DNA from: CBDHDN01 sp965261585
Lineage (GTDB): Bacteria; Pseudomonadota; Alphaproteobacteria; UBA6615
Direction of reading: 5' to 3'
NCBI GenBank assembly: GCA_965261585.1
Contig: CBDHDN010000001.1
Span: 1 to 64,000 of the forward strand
Length of the DNA: 64,000 nucleotides
Program-made: the position numbers and the translations under genes
The notes under the pieces: generated by a model
The model's database searches: none
What the model was told of the DNA's origin: nothing
Seen by the model: the letters and a program-made list of their open reading frames with translations, nothing else
Part shown: positions 9,371 through 17,865 of the stretch, in pieces
Numbering within the stretch: the first letter of the stretch is position 1
Layout of the letters: the number at the start of each line of letters is the position of its first letter

Positions 9371-10540
9371 TCATAGCAGATCGACCCACGCACCGCCGGC
9401 CGCGTTGGACCGGACGGCGGCCTCGAAGAAGCGCAGCGTCTCCACGCCGTCCTGCACTGTTGGGAAATGATGCGCCGACAAGTCGGCGTCGGCGCCGAGA
9501 TTGCGAGCCATAACGGTGTCCGCGAAGTCACGATAGAGGTTGGCGAACGCCAGGATGTAGCCCTCCGGATGCCCGCCGCGCAGTCGACACGCGTGCGCGC
9601 CGGCGGGCGACAGCCGGTCGGGGTAGCCCGGCGTGATCGCTTCGGCCCAGCCGTCGGCGTGCTGCAGGATAAGCTCCTGTGGGCGCTCCTGTCGCCACAC
9701 GAGGGCGCCTTCGGTCCCATAGACACGGAACCCCATGCCGTGCTCGTTGCCGGCGGCCGTCAGGCTGCACCACATGCGCCCCAGCGTATCGCCGGCGTAG
9801 CGCATCAGGATCTGCGCGTCGTCGTAGACCTCACGGTCCGGCACCAGCGTGCACATATTGGCGGTCACCGCGTTCGGCACGGCGCCGGTCACGAAGTGCG
9901 CCATGTTGAAGGCGTGGCAGCCGAGCTCGGCGAGGATCGATTCGCGTCCGAACGCCTCGGGCCGGAAGCGCCAGTGGCGGCGCTCCCGCACCGGGTCGTC
10001 CGCCATGCAGATCCCGCCGGCGAAGTCCGCCTCGACCTGGCGGATCGAGCCGATCGTGCCGGCTTCCGTCAGAGCGCGCGCCTCGCGCACGACCGGGTAG
10101 CCGGTATAGCAGTGGGTCAGCGCGAACAGCCGCCCCGTCCGCCGCACCGTCTCGGCCAGTGCCCGTGCCTCTTCGAGCGTCGACGTCATCTGCTTCTCGC
10201 AGAGGACGTCGACGCCGCTCTCGAGGAACGTCTGGGCGACTCGGGCATGCAGTCCGGGGGGCACGCAGATCGAGACGACTTCGATGCCGTCCTCGCGCGC
10301 CGCCTCGGCCGCCGCCATGGTCGCGAAGTCGGGGTAGCTGCGGTCGTCCTCGATCAGGCACTGACGCGCCGACGACCGCGCGATCTCGGGATCGATCGAC
10401 AGGCAACCGGCAACCAGGTCGTACCGGTTGTCGACCCGCGCACTCAAGCGATGGGTTTCGCCGATGACGGAATCCGTCCCACCGCCGACCATGCCCCAAC
10501 GCAGGCGTCGCCCGTAGGCTGCTAGCAGCGCATGTGTCAT
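9371..10540 (-). CDS. Gfo/Idh/MocA family oxidoreductase
   Basis: A 389-residue enzyme, paralogous to the gene immediately downstream. LRWGMVGGGTDSVIGETHR is the dinucleotide-binding start, DVLCEKQMTSTLEEA contains the conserved EK pair, and AELGCHAFNMAHFV matches the catalytic histidine segment. Start 10540 (MTHALLAAYGRRLRWG) is preferred over an in-frame ATG at 10582, which lies in intergenic-looking sequence. Related proteins oxidise sugars, inositols or deoxy-sugars; no substrate can be deduced here. It is probably co-transcribed with the neighbouring family member and with the LacI-type remnant upstream. Confidence 0.88.
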   Translation of the reverse strand: MTHALLAAYGRRLRWGMVGGGTDSVIGETHRLSARVDNRYDLVAGCLSIDPEIARSSARQCLIEDDRSYPDFATMAAAEAAREDGIEVVSICVPPGLHARVAQTFLESGVDVLCEKQMTSTLEEARALAETVRRTGRLFALTHCYTGYPVVREARALTEAGTIGSIRQVEADFAGGICMADDPVRERRHWRFRPEAFGRESILAELGCHAFNMAHFVTGAVPNAVTANMCTLVPDREVYDDAQILMRYAGDTLGRMWCSLTAAGNEHGMGFRVYGTEGALVWRQERPQELILQHADGWAEAITPGYPDRLSPAGAHACRLRGGHPEGYILAFANLYRDFADTVMARNLGADADLSAHHFPTVQDGVETLRFFEAAVRSNAAGGAWVDLL

Positions 10541-10637
10541 TGCCGGTGCTGCTGTCCCCCGTCGCCCGAGCGTCGACCCCAACTATCCCGACAATGCGCC
10601 AGCCAAAACAAGTCCGACCGATGACGGAAAACGATCA

Positions 10638-11498
10638 TCAGCGCCGCCGCTTGGCGGGGCTCCTGAGATGGCCGCTCGGCGGGATGTTCTCGGGCAGCAC
10701 GACCTCGATGGGCAGCAGCTCGCGGCCTAGCGGTCGTCCGGGGACGCCGTGATAGTCCAGCAGCAGATCGAGCGCCCGCGTCGCCTGGCCACGCATGTTC
10801 TGGTCGATGACGGCGTCCATGACGCCATCCTCCAGGAAGCGCCGCGAGTGGTCCGTCAGCTCATGGCCGATGAAGACGATCTCTTCGCCGCGCCCTGTAT
10901 CGCGCAGCGCTTGCGCGATGCCCCGATTGCCGGCGCCGGCGTTGTAGACGGCGACCAGGTCCGGGATCTGCAACGCCTGGCGGGCGCGGTCGTAGGTGAG
11001 GTCGATGTCGTCGTACCCCAGCATCACTTCGGTGACGCCCCGGTTCGGAAACCGCTCGCCCAGCGCCGCGCGGAACCCGCTGACGCGCTGCTCGAGGCTG
11101 AGATAGCTCAGCGTGCCGGCGACGATGGCAACAATGCCGCCCCGCTGGCCCACGAACCGGCCGATCAGATAGGCGGCGGTCCGCCCGGCCATTCGGTTGT
11201 CGATGCCGACATAGGCGAGGCGATGTGGCTCCTCGAGATCGTTCGCCAGTGTCACCAGCGGCGTACCGCTGGCGATGGCCTTGCGAGCCGCGTGGCGTAC
11301 GCTCGGATGCTCGACAAGGGAAACGGCCAGGCCGTCGGACAGTTCCGCCAGCTCCGCGATACGGTCAGCGACGCCGCGCGGCTCCAATTCACCGATCGAG
11401 TGGCGGTAGCAGGTCACCCCGTGTCCCTGGTAGGCCCGGCCACGCTCGACGAACATGCGCCCCAGCGCCTGATGGAACGGGGTTGCCGAGTCTTGAAG
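10638..11498 (-). pseudogene. LacI-type regulator lacking its DNA-binding domain
   Basis: The periplasmic-binding-protein-like sensor domain of a LacI/GalR regulator is present, from LQDSATPFHQALGRMF through VALANDL-type strands to GRPLGRELLPIEVVLPENI. The helix-turn-helix and the first part of the sensor are missing. At about 11498-11502 the sequence switches, in a different frame, to the N-terminus of a short-chain dehydrogenase. The intact part could be translated from ATG 11456, but it would lack the operator-binding domain. It presumably once regulated the two downstream oxidoreductases. Confidence 0.75.
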
Positions 11499-11499
11499 A

Positions 11500-11608
11500 C
11501 GGATGCCCCTGCTTCGGCCAGGGCGCGGCCGATCTCCAACCCAATCCCGCGTGCGCCACCCGTCACGACGGCAACGCGGTCATCCAGCTTGTATTTGTCC
11601 AGATACAT
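11500..11608 (-). pseudogene. Short-chain dehydrogenase 5' fragment
   Basis: From ATG 11608 the minus strand reads MYLDKYKLDDRVAVVTGG then ARGIGLEIGRALAEAGASV, a perfect SDR N-terminus with the TGGxxGIG cofactor motif. After about 36 codons it is joined to the LacI-type gene in another frame. Just upstream is a partial IS1380-type end. This is a truncated gene and cannot make an active enzyme. Confidence 0.75.
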
Positions 11609-11649
11609 GCGCCCCGTCCGCTGTTCGTTGCCGCCGGCAATGATCCGAG

Positions 11650-11914
11650 ATTTCCCAGATGACTCCTCCCAACCACCGAAAAGGGTAGCACAATCGAGTA
11701 TCGATCGGAAACGTAGCTATTCCTCCTGGTCTGGCGGCTTGGGATGAGCCGGTCGGTGCATCCGAGACCTCGCCGAGACGCAATCGGGTACGAGAAGACG
11801 GCCGTTCGGCAAGTGCCGTGAGCCCGGTGCCCGCCGGCTCAACCCTACCGCACTGGTGACATGGGGCGTCATGTCGGTGCTGGCTGCGGCCGCAGGCCGT
11901 CGATCAGTCTTGAC
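11650..11914 (-). mobile_element. IS1380-type element, partial copy (terminal ~265 bp)
   Basis: Nearly identical to 17626-17910, the 3' end of the larger IS1380 element in this window: it begins with TTTCCCAGAT and includes the last codons of the transposase (RPQPAPT equivalent). It lacks the tandem 23-bp duplication and two bases present in the longer copy. Similarity stops abruptly at about 11912, so the remainder of this copy has been deleted. Confidence 0.8.
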
Positions 11915-11998
11915 ATAGAAGACATAGTATTTGCCGTCGACGAGCACCCTGTCCTCATAGTCTACGATAAGATACGCGCCGGGCGGTGCACGCGCCAT
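11905..11998 (-). pseudogene. Unidentified gene fragment cut by the IS1380 end
   Basis: The frame from ATG 11998 (MARAPPGAYLIVDYEDRVLV, then DGKYYVFYVKT) is protein-like for about 30 codons and then enters the IS1380 remnant. I do not recognise the family. It may be the N-terminus of a small gene truncated when the IS inserted or rearranged. Confidence 0.3.
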
Positions 11999-12084
11999 TC
12001 GCGGATTCGGTTGGGAGGCTCTGTCACAGTCGCTTCATCCGAAAGTTCGTGCGATCCGTAAAGCACCAAAATGGTGAAAAGTTC

Positions 12085-12116
12085 TTGACTTTGTGTTCGC
12101 CATCAAGGTGAATAAT
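12085..12116 (+). promoter_or_regulatory. Possible sigma-70-like promoter
   Basis: TTGACT at 12085 is followed after 18 bases by TGAATA/AATAAT (12109-12116) in an unusually AT-rich stretch for this genome. A short dyad CACCA-aaa-TGGTG lies just upstream (12063-12075). No intact gene begins immediately downstream; the next sequence is a truncated ABC ATPase. Confidence 0.3.
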
Positions 12117-12199
12117 CTGTGTCATTTTGCCCGCCGTGCGATCGCGGTGTGCGGGCACGGTAGAACAGCGTGGAGTCAACAACGAGACCAGCTGTGATG

Positions 12200-12702
12200 A
12201 GTAACCCACGACCAGGTCGAGGCGATGACGATGGCCGACCGCATCGTCGTCCTCAACGAAGGCAGGATCGAGCAGATCGGCAGCCCGTTGGAGCTCTACG
12301 ATCGGCCGGCCAACCGCTTCGTCGCCGAATTCATCGGCTCGCCTTCGATCAACATGCTGTCGGGTGAGGTCGTGCGCGCCAATGGGCGTCCAGCCCTCAG
12401 CCTCGGCGGCGACGACGGCACCGCTGCCCGAGACCCTGCAGCTCAGCGAGGGGGCCCGCATCGACGTCGGCCTAAGACCCGAGCACATCGCTCTCGGCGG
12501 TGAGGGCCTGACCGCCAACGTCCGGCTCGTCGAGACCCTGGGGCCTGAGACGTTCGTCTATCTCGACGGCGAAGGCTTCTCCGTCTGTTGCCGAACGGCG
12601 GAGCGGGTCGCGGCGCGCACCGGCGATGTCGTCGGTCTGGCACCGTTGGTCGAACATATGCACGTGTTCGACTCCGAGAGCGGCCGGCGGGTCGACCCGT
12701 GA
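12200..12702 (+). pseudogene. Sugar ABC transporter ATPase (UgpC/MalK type), C-terminal half, frameshifted
   Basis: Begins abruptly within the family at VTHDQVEAMTMADRIVVL (the H-switch just after Walker B), continues RIEQIGSPLELYDRPAN and FIGSPSINMLSG, then after a frame change near 12410 continues with the OB-fold regulatory domain (VGLRPEHIAL, VYLDGEGF). Walker A, Walker B and the signature motif are absent, so it cannot hydrolyse ATP. Sugar uptake specificity is unknown. Its stop is only two bases before the start of the broken desaturase gene. Confidence 0.8.
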
Positions 12703-12704
12703 CG

Positions 12705-13679
12705 ATGGGCGATGATGCGATACCCGATTGGCACGTCTGCCGCATCGAGCGCTAGGCGCTAAAGCAGCTGACCAGGCGCAGCGATTGGGCCGGGCTGGCT
12801 CAGTACGGCAGCTACTTCGCCGTTCTCGCCCTCCTGGGCACGCTGACCTCGCTGGTCTGGGGGAGCGCCTGGGCGCTGCTGCCCCTCTTTTTCTACGCCA
12901 CCGCCTATGGCTTTGGTGGTCCGTTCAACCATGAGAGCCATCACGGGACGGCGTTCAAGTCGCACCTGCTGAACGAGATCGCGCACCAGGTCACCGGCAT
13001 CCTGATGATGCGGGAGCCGATCCGCGACCGCTGGATGCATACCCAGCACCACACCCATACCTACTACAGCGGGCGCGATCCGGAGATTCAGTCGACACGG
13101 CCGCCGCGGCTCTGGCACATGGCGGTCGACCTGTTCAAGATACCGTACACGCTACGCTTTCTGGGACTCACCCTACGCAACGCCGCGGGTGCGCTGGACG
13201 ACGAGGCGAGGCGCATCGCGCCGGCCGAGCAACACGGGACGATCGTCTGGTCGTCGCGGCTGTCGCTGGCGGTCTATGCCGGCATCGTCATTCTCGCGGT
13301 CGTGCTGGAAAGCTGGCTGCCGGTCGTCCTGACGTTCGGCGCCCGCATCGCCGGCGCCTGGCTGCACACGATCGTCTCGATGACGCAGCATGTGGGCATG
13401 CCCGAGAACGTCGCCGACTATCGCCTCAACACCCGGACGGTGCGCCTCAACCCGCTGCTGCGCTGGCTCTATTGCAACATGAACTACCACGTCGAGCACC
13501 ACATGTACCCGATGGTGCCGTTCCACGCGTTGCCACGCCTGCACGACCGGCTGCGCGCCCAGATGCCCGCACCCTATGTGGGTCTTGGGCCGGCGCTGCG
13601 CGAGGTCCTGGCCGTATTGTGGACGCAGCGGCGCGAGCCCAAATACTCGGTTCGGCGCGCGCTACCCGCTGCGGCCTGA
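12705..13679 (+). pseudogene. Membrane fatty acid desaturase, in-frame stop at codon 17
   Basis: From ATG 12705 the frame reads MGDDAIPDWHVCRIER, then TAG (12753-12755), then ALKQLTRRSDWAGLAQ and an otherwise open desaturase. All three histidine boxes are visible: HESHH (about 12931), HTQHH-H (about 13030) and HVEHH (about 13490), with membrane segments between them. These bind the di-iron centre of acyl-lipid or sphingolipid-type desaturases and hydroxylases. A single AAG-to-TAG change would account for the stop; no good start lies between it and ATG 13005, which is already past the first histidine box. It is probably inactive unless read through. Confidence 0.75.
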
Positions 13680-13749
13680 GGCTTTCAGCACGGCGGGTGA
13701 CCGAGCCGCGTGTTGCCCATATGCTCCACGGCCGGAGCAGGCCACCAGT

Positions 13750-13950
13750 CATGGATTTCACTCCGTTCGATGCGCGCCACTACCGCACGCTGCCAGTGCG
13801 TGACGGCTATCGCGAGTGGGCGGCGACCTACGACAACGGCGTGCTCGACGAGTTGGACCTGCGCCTACTGGCGCGCATCGCGGCCGTCGACTGGGCGCGG
13901 GTCGGGCGCGCCATGGACCTCGCCTGCGGCACCGGGCGGATCGGGCATGA
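13750..13950 (+). pseudogene. Class I SAM methyltransferase N-terminus, truncated
   Basis: From ATG 13750 the frame gives MDFTPFDARHYRTLPVRDGY, then EWAATYDNGVLDELDLRLL and AMDLACGTGRIG. The last is SAM-binding motif I. Directly after motif I the frame continues, still open, into an unrelated sequence (DUF6456-like). The catalytic and substrate-binding parts are missing. Confidence 0.7.
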
Positions 13951-14489
13951 GACCTGTTCCCTCGAGGGCCCCGGAAGCGCGGGCTGCCGCGGCGAAGAGG
14001 GGTACGCTGTGAGCGCCGGCCGACGAAAAGCCATTGCCGAGCCTGTGACACTTCTGCGGAACCGTGAGGGCGTCGAGATCGCGACGTACTCCGATGATCA
14101 GGGCACGCCGGAGCTCCATCAGCGAGCGCGGGTGCAGGAAACGACGGTCGTCGAGGGCGGCGAGACGCGGCGCGTGCGACGGACGGATGACACGCTCGAG
14201 CGGATGCGGCGGAATCGGACAATCGATGCCGATCAATATAGGGCTGGGCGGCGGTTCGCGTCGATCTTCTTCACGGCCCAGTTGAGTCTCTCGGGCCCGA
14301 GTCTGATCGACTGGGTGCCGGGACAACATCGGCAAGAACCGATGGCCGAGCGAGTGCTCAATGCACGCTTGGACGCAGCCGCGGCCATCGAGGCGCTCGG
14401 CGGTCACGGTAGCCCGGTCGCCGCGGCAGCTCAAAGGACAAACGCTCCGTCAGATTATCCAGCACTTCTCGGACTTGACCTTGCGGTGA
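13951..14489 (+). pseudogene. DUF6456-like protein, 5'-fused and 3'-frameshifted
   Basis: Reads in frame with the preceding methyltransferase fragment. RNRTIDADQYRAGRRFASIF, then ERVLNARLDAAAAIEALGG and HGSP resemble the C-terminal domain of alphaproteobacterial DUF6456 proteins. A GTG at about 14010 may have been the native start. Near 14425 the frame breaks; the adjacent frame gives LKGQTLRQIIQHFSDLTLR and a stop at 14489, fitting the family's C-terminus. Assignment is by recall of family character only. Confidence 0.5.
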
Positions 14490-14511
14490 CCTAGTCCTAA
14501 ATTTGCTTGAA

Positions 14512-14935
14512 ATGCTAAGTCTCATCCAATTGTCCGACACCCATCTCAGCCGAAATCGGCCCTTCTTTCACTTCAACTTCGAGGTGGCCTTGCGCGAAAT
14601 AAACAAGGTTGAACCCGACCTTGTGGTGATCACTGGCGATCTCGCCCTAAATGGCCCTGACGAACCCGACGACCTCGTGTATGCCCGCGAGCAGTTTGAA
14701 CGGGTCAAGGCCCCTTGGATCTCCGTTCGCGGTAACCACGATCTCGGCTTGAGCCCGCCAGAGCCGAAGCTCCTCCAGAAGATTACTCAGGAGCGTCTCG
14801 ACCGGGTGCTTTCGGTGTTTGTAAATTCATCTTCCTGGACGATGTAAGCTCAGAACGCTTTGAGAATGCGTCACCAGAGGCACGCGGTAATCCTTTGGCT
14901 TTTTGGAGCTGCGTGAAATCATTTCGCCAAAATCC
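14512..14935 (+). pseudogene. Calcineurin-like metallophosphoesterase, N-terminal half
   Basis: LIQLSDTHLS (metal ligands D and H), VVITGDLALNGP (GD motif) and ISVRGNHDLG (GNHD motif) identify the phosphoesterase fold in the first 90 residues. Near 14818 the frame breaks; the alternative frame continues KFIFLDDVSSERFENASPEA. The later GHxH metal-binding segment is not found before the next gene begins. The protein is therefore truncated as well as frameshifted, and the substrate is unknown. Confidence 0.7.
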
Positions 14936-14992
14936 GGGATCATCTCGGCCTTCGAGGGATGACCATAACATACGGAAAGGGGGGACCCACCT

Positions 14993-15958
14993 GTGCAGTT
15001 AAGTCGCGACGAGCTCCTGCGCGCCTATCGGCAGATGCGCACCATCCGCGAGTTCGAGGAGCGGATCCACATCGAGTTCGCGACCGGCGAGATTCCCGGT
15101 TTCGTACACCTATACGCCGGTGAGGAGGCGTGTGCCGTGGGCGTTTGCATGAACCTTGAGGACAAGGACCACATCGCCAGCACCCACCGCGGACACGGCC
15201 ACAGTATCGCCAAGGGGTGCGATGTAAAGGCGATGATGGGCGAGCTCTACGGCCGGGCCGATGGCCTCTGCGCTGGCAAGGGCGGGTCGTTGCACATCGC
15301 CGATCTGGAGCGCGGGATGATGGGTGCCAACGGTATTGTCGGCGGCGGGCCGCCGCTGGCCTGCGGTGCCGCATTGACTGCCAAGACCCTGAAGACGGGT
15401 GGCGTCGGCGTGGCGTTCGTGGGCGATGGCGGCTCCAATCAGGGGACCACGTTCGAGTCGATGAACCTCGCGCGGGTGTGGAATCTGCCGGCCATCTTTG
15501 TCATCGAGGACAATGGGTACGCGGAAGCGACCGCGAGTTCATGGTCTGTCGGAGGGACCATCGTCGATCGGGCCAAGGGCCTCGGAATTCCGGGCGCGCG
15601 GGTCGACGGGCACGACTTCTTTGCGGTTCATGACGCTGCCAGCGAGGCGGTCCAGCTCGCCCGCGCCGGCGACGGGCCCAGCGTTCTTCACGTCGTGCTA
15701 AATCGTTTCTACGGGCACCACGAAGGTGATGCCACGACATATCGGGCGCCCGACGAAGTGGAGAACCTCCGTCGCGACAAGGATTGTCTCACGCTCTTCC
15801 GCAACCGCGTGATTGAGGCCGCACTGCTCGAGGCCGAGCAGCTCGACACGATCGATCGCGAGGCTCTGACGCTCATCGACGAGGCCGTCGCTGCGGCGAA
15901 GGCGGGACCGCCACCCGCCGCGCCGGATCTCCTCACCGATGTCTACGTTTCGTATTAG
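14993..15958 (+). CDS. Thiamine-diphosphate dehydrogenase E1 component, alpha subunit (PdhA/AcoA type)
   Basis: The E1-alpha subunit of a pyruvate, acetoin or branched-chain 2-oxoacid dehydrogenase complex, 321 residues and apparently complete. RGHGHSIAKGCDVKAMMGEL contains the HGH segment, and FVGDGGSNQGTTFE with LPAIFVIEDNGYAEAT is the ThDP-binding GDG-N motif. The start is GTG 14993, placed after an AAAGGGGGG Shine-Dalgarno. E1-alpha normally needs E1-beta and E2, but neither follows here; 520 bases of non-coding DNA and then an IS-rich region come next. It is an orphan, perhaps separated from its partners by rearrangement. Confidence 0.9.
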   Translation: MQLSRDELLRAYRQMRTIREFEERIHIEFATGEIPGFVHLYAGEEACAVGVCMNLEDKDHIASTHRGHGHSIAKGCDVKAMMGELYGRADGLCAGKGGSLHIADLERGMMGANGIVGGGPPLACGAALTAKTLKTGGVGVAFVGDGGSNQGTTFESMNLARVWNLPAIFVIEDNGYAEATASSWSVGGTIVDRAKGLGIPGARVDGHDFFAVHDAASEAVQLARAGDGPSVLHVVLNRFYGHHEGDATTYRAPDEVENLRRDKDCLTLFRNRVIEAALLEAEQLDTIDREALTLIDEAVAAAKAGPPPAAPDLLTDVYVSY

Positions 15959-16479
15959 ACGAGATCCCGTTCTAGTTGCCTCATTGCATAATTCGCGGAC
16001 GGTTTTCCCGATTTCCGCCTGACAGAAATTCGGAACGCCGCAGTAGCCGCGCCTTTTCGCCCGACCGGAAGCCAGCAGGGAGAGCACCTATCGCGCGCAT
16101 TATGTAATGCCCTAAAAGCCGGTGGCTTGGTCGCAGTCTCGACATGGCTGTTGCGCCGCAGGGGCGAAACCGCCAAACACAAAGAACGCCAACAGGTTGC
16201 GGACACCAAAATGGCCAAAAACGCGGGCAAGCAATGACGCTGGCGCAACCCGCACGTGAAAAAATGCAATGCCCTAAAGGGGAGCGTTAGCAGGGGGGGC
16301 TACTCCGCCTATCATCCTGAGACAAAAGCCGTATCGGCGGTTTTCGCGCAATTCTTCGGCGCCTACGCGGCAACCAGCGCCTCAACGGCCAGCAGCGCGC
16401 TATCCACAAGCTCTTGCCAGTACCGCGTTTGCAGGCCCACGGTCTTAACCAGAATTCTCTCCGAAATCCTGGATCGGGT
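15959..16479. other. Gene-poor stretch with inverted and direct repeats
   Basis: Two 16-base inverted arms with two mismatches (CATTGCATAATTCGCG at 15982-15997 and CGCGCATTATGTAATG at 16094-16109) lie about 97 bases apart. A direct AATGCCCTAAA repeat occurs at 16106 and 16268. On the minus strand near 16365-16460 a short frame (TRYWQELVDSALLAVEALVA) looks protein-like but I cannot name it. The arrangement recalls a site-specific recombination or transposon end region. Confidence 0.35.
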
Positions 16480-17415
16480 TTAGGGGGTCAGGTCAATTCT
16501 CCGCATGCCTTTTTCGTGTCGGGCCAAATTGGCCGTGAGGTCAAGTCCGTCTTCGAGCCGGGTGAACGCTGAGAATGTCGTGTCCTTCCGCAGGGCATCG
16601 GTCACGAATTCCCATGCCACCTCGGGCAATGGCTCGGGTCTCGGGACGTAGGAGTTTCTGGGGAAACGCCGAGCCAGGTGGTCTACCGCTTCGCGAACGG
16701 TTCGCTTATCTCCGGCTAAGTTATAGACCGACTTGGATAAATGTTCCGCTTCGAGCACCGCGACGATTGCTGCAACCGCATCGGCGACATAGGTCCAATC
16801 GACACGGCCAGGATAGTCCGGGTACTCAAGCTCAGCACCGTCGTCGAGTGCGGCACGTTCAACAAGGCGCGGAAGTTCGACCATACCGCGCACGCGGCCA
16901 GGTCCATAGACGACTCCAAATCGCAGCCCGATTAGGTTGCCGTAGTCGTGAGCGGAACGGAATATTTCTGCAAGGCGCTCACAGAAGATCTTGGTGAGCC
17001 CGTAGATCGTGCTTGCTTCGAGGGGCCTGTCGTCACCGACCGGCAGGTCGTCGCCGAGGGCGAGTGCGGCCATGGCGCTGGCATAAACGACTCGCCTCAT
17101 CGACGCCCGGCGCGCCGCCTCGAAGACCGCCGCCGTTCCCACACAGTTGACCGAAGTGCCGAGCGCCGGGTCCTCGATGCAAGCAGGCGTCAGTAGTGCG
17201 GCAAGGTGAACGATGTGGGTGATGTCATGATCGCTGATAAGCTGCGACAGTAACGTTGTGTCGGTAGTCGATCCTTCGACGGTTACGCCCTCCACCTGAA
17301 CGTTTTCAAACGAACCGCGCATATCCAGCAAGACCGTTCTGTGGTCAAGTTCGTGGAGCGCTCGACTGAGGTGGACAGCAAGAAATCCGGCACCGCCGGT
17401 TATCAGAACTTTCAT
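16480..17415 (-). CDS. NAD(P)-dependent epimerase/dehydratase (extended SDR)
   Basis: A 311-residue extended short-chain dehydrogenase. MKVLITGGAGFLAVHLSRAL carries the GxxGxxG cofactor loop, HIVHLAALLTPA the NAG-equivalent segment, and YGLTKIFCERLA the catalytic YxxxK. A substrate-side motif YGPGRVRGM is also present. ATG 17415 is chosen because of the GGAGTTGC Shine-Dalgarno and the exact Rossmann start; it overlaps by four bases the stop of an upstream SDR remnant, so the two were once an operon. Related enzymes act on nucleotide sugars or uronates; the substrate is not determinable. Confidence 0.88.
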   Translation of the reverse strand: MKVLITGGAGFLAVHLSRALHELDHRTVLLDMRGSFENVQVEGVTVEGSTTDTTLLSQLISDHDITHIVHLAALLTPACIEDPALGTSVNCVGTAAVFEAARRASMRRVVYASAMAALALGDDLPVGDDRPLEASTIYGLTKIFCERLAEIFRSAHDYGNLIGLRFGVVYGPGRVRGMVELPRLVERAALDDGAELEYPDYPGRVDWTYVADAVAAIVAVLEAEHLSKSVYNLAGDKRTVREAVDHLARRFPRNSYVPRPEPLPEVAWEFVTDALRKDTTFSAFTRLEDGLDLTANLARHEKGMRRIDLTP

Positions 17416-17625
17416 TGCTGCAACTCCTTGCTCGCCAATCGTTTCTTGATCGACTCCGGCCACGGCGAATCAAGGCTGAGCGGCCGCAATTGGGTGAGGA
17501 AGCCGCCGTCAGCATAGATCACCTCGCCGGTCACGAAGGCCGACTCGTCGGAAGCGAGGAAGGCAACCACCTTTCCCATGTCGATGGGGAGACCAATCCG
17601 GCCGAGCGGAACTAAGCCGACATTT
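17412..17625 (-). pseudogene. Short-chain dehydrogenase 3' fragment
   Basis: Minus-strand sequence VPLGRIGLPIDMGKVVAFLA, then SDESAFVTGEVIYADGGFLT is the standard C-terminal end of an SDR oxidoreductase, extended by about 25 residues to a stop overlapping the epimerase start. Everything upstream is replaced by the IS1380 element beginning near 17626, so only about 70 codons remain. It need not be the same gene as the 5' SDR piece near 11550. Confidence 0.75.
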
Positions 17626-17645
17626 CCCAGATTTGACTCCTCCCA

Positions 17646-17691
17646 ACCACCGAAAAGGGTAGCACAATACCACCGAAAAGGGTAGCACAAT
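17646..17691. repeat. 23-bp tandem duplication inside the IS1380 end
   Basis: Two head-to-tail copies of a 23-base unit beginning ACCACCGAAAAGGGTAGCAC start at 17646 and 17669. The corresponding place near 11670 has a single copy, so this is a recent local duplication or slippage. Confidence 0.85.
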
Positions 17692-17865
17692 CGAGTATCG
17701 ATCGGAAACGTAGCTATTCCTCCTGGTCTGGCGGCTTGGGATGAGCCGGTCGGTGCATCCGAGACCTCGCCGAGACGCAATCGGGTACGAGAAGACGGCC
17801 GTTCGGCAAGTGCCGTGAGCCCGGTGCCCGCCGGCTCAACTCTACCGCACTGGTGACATAGGGCG

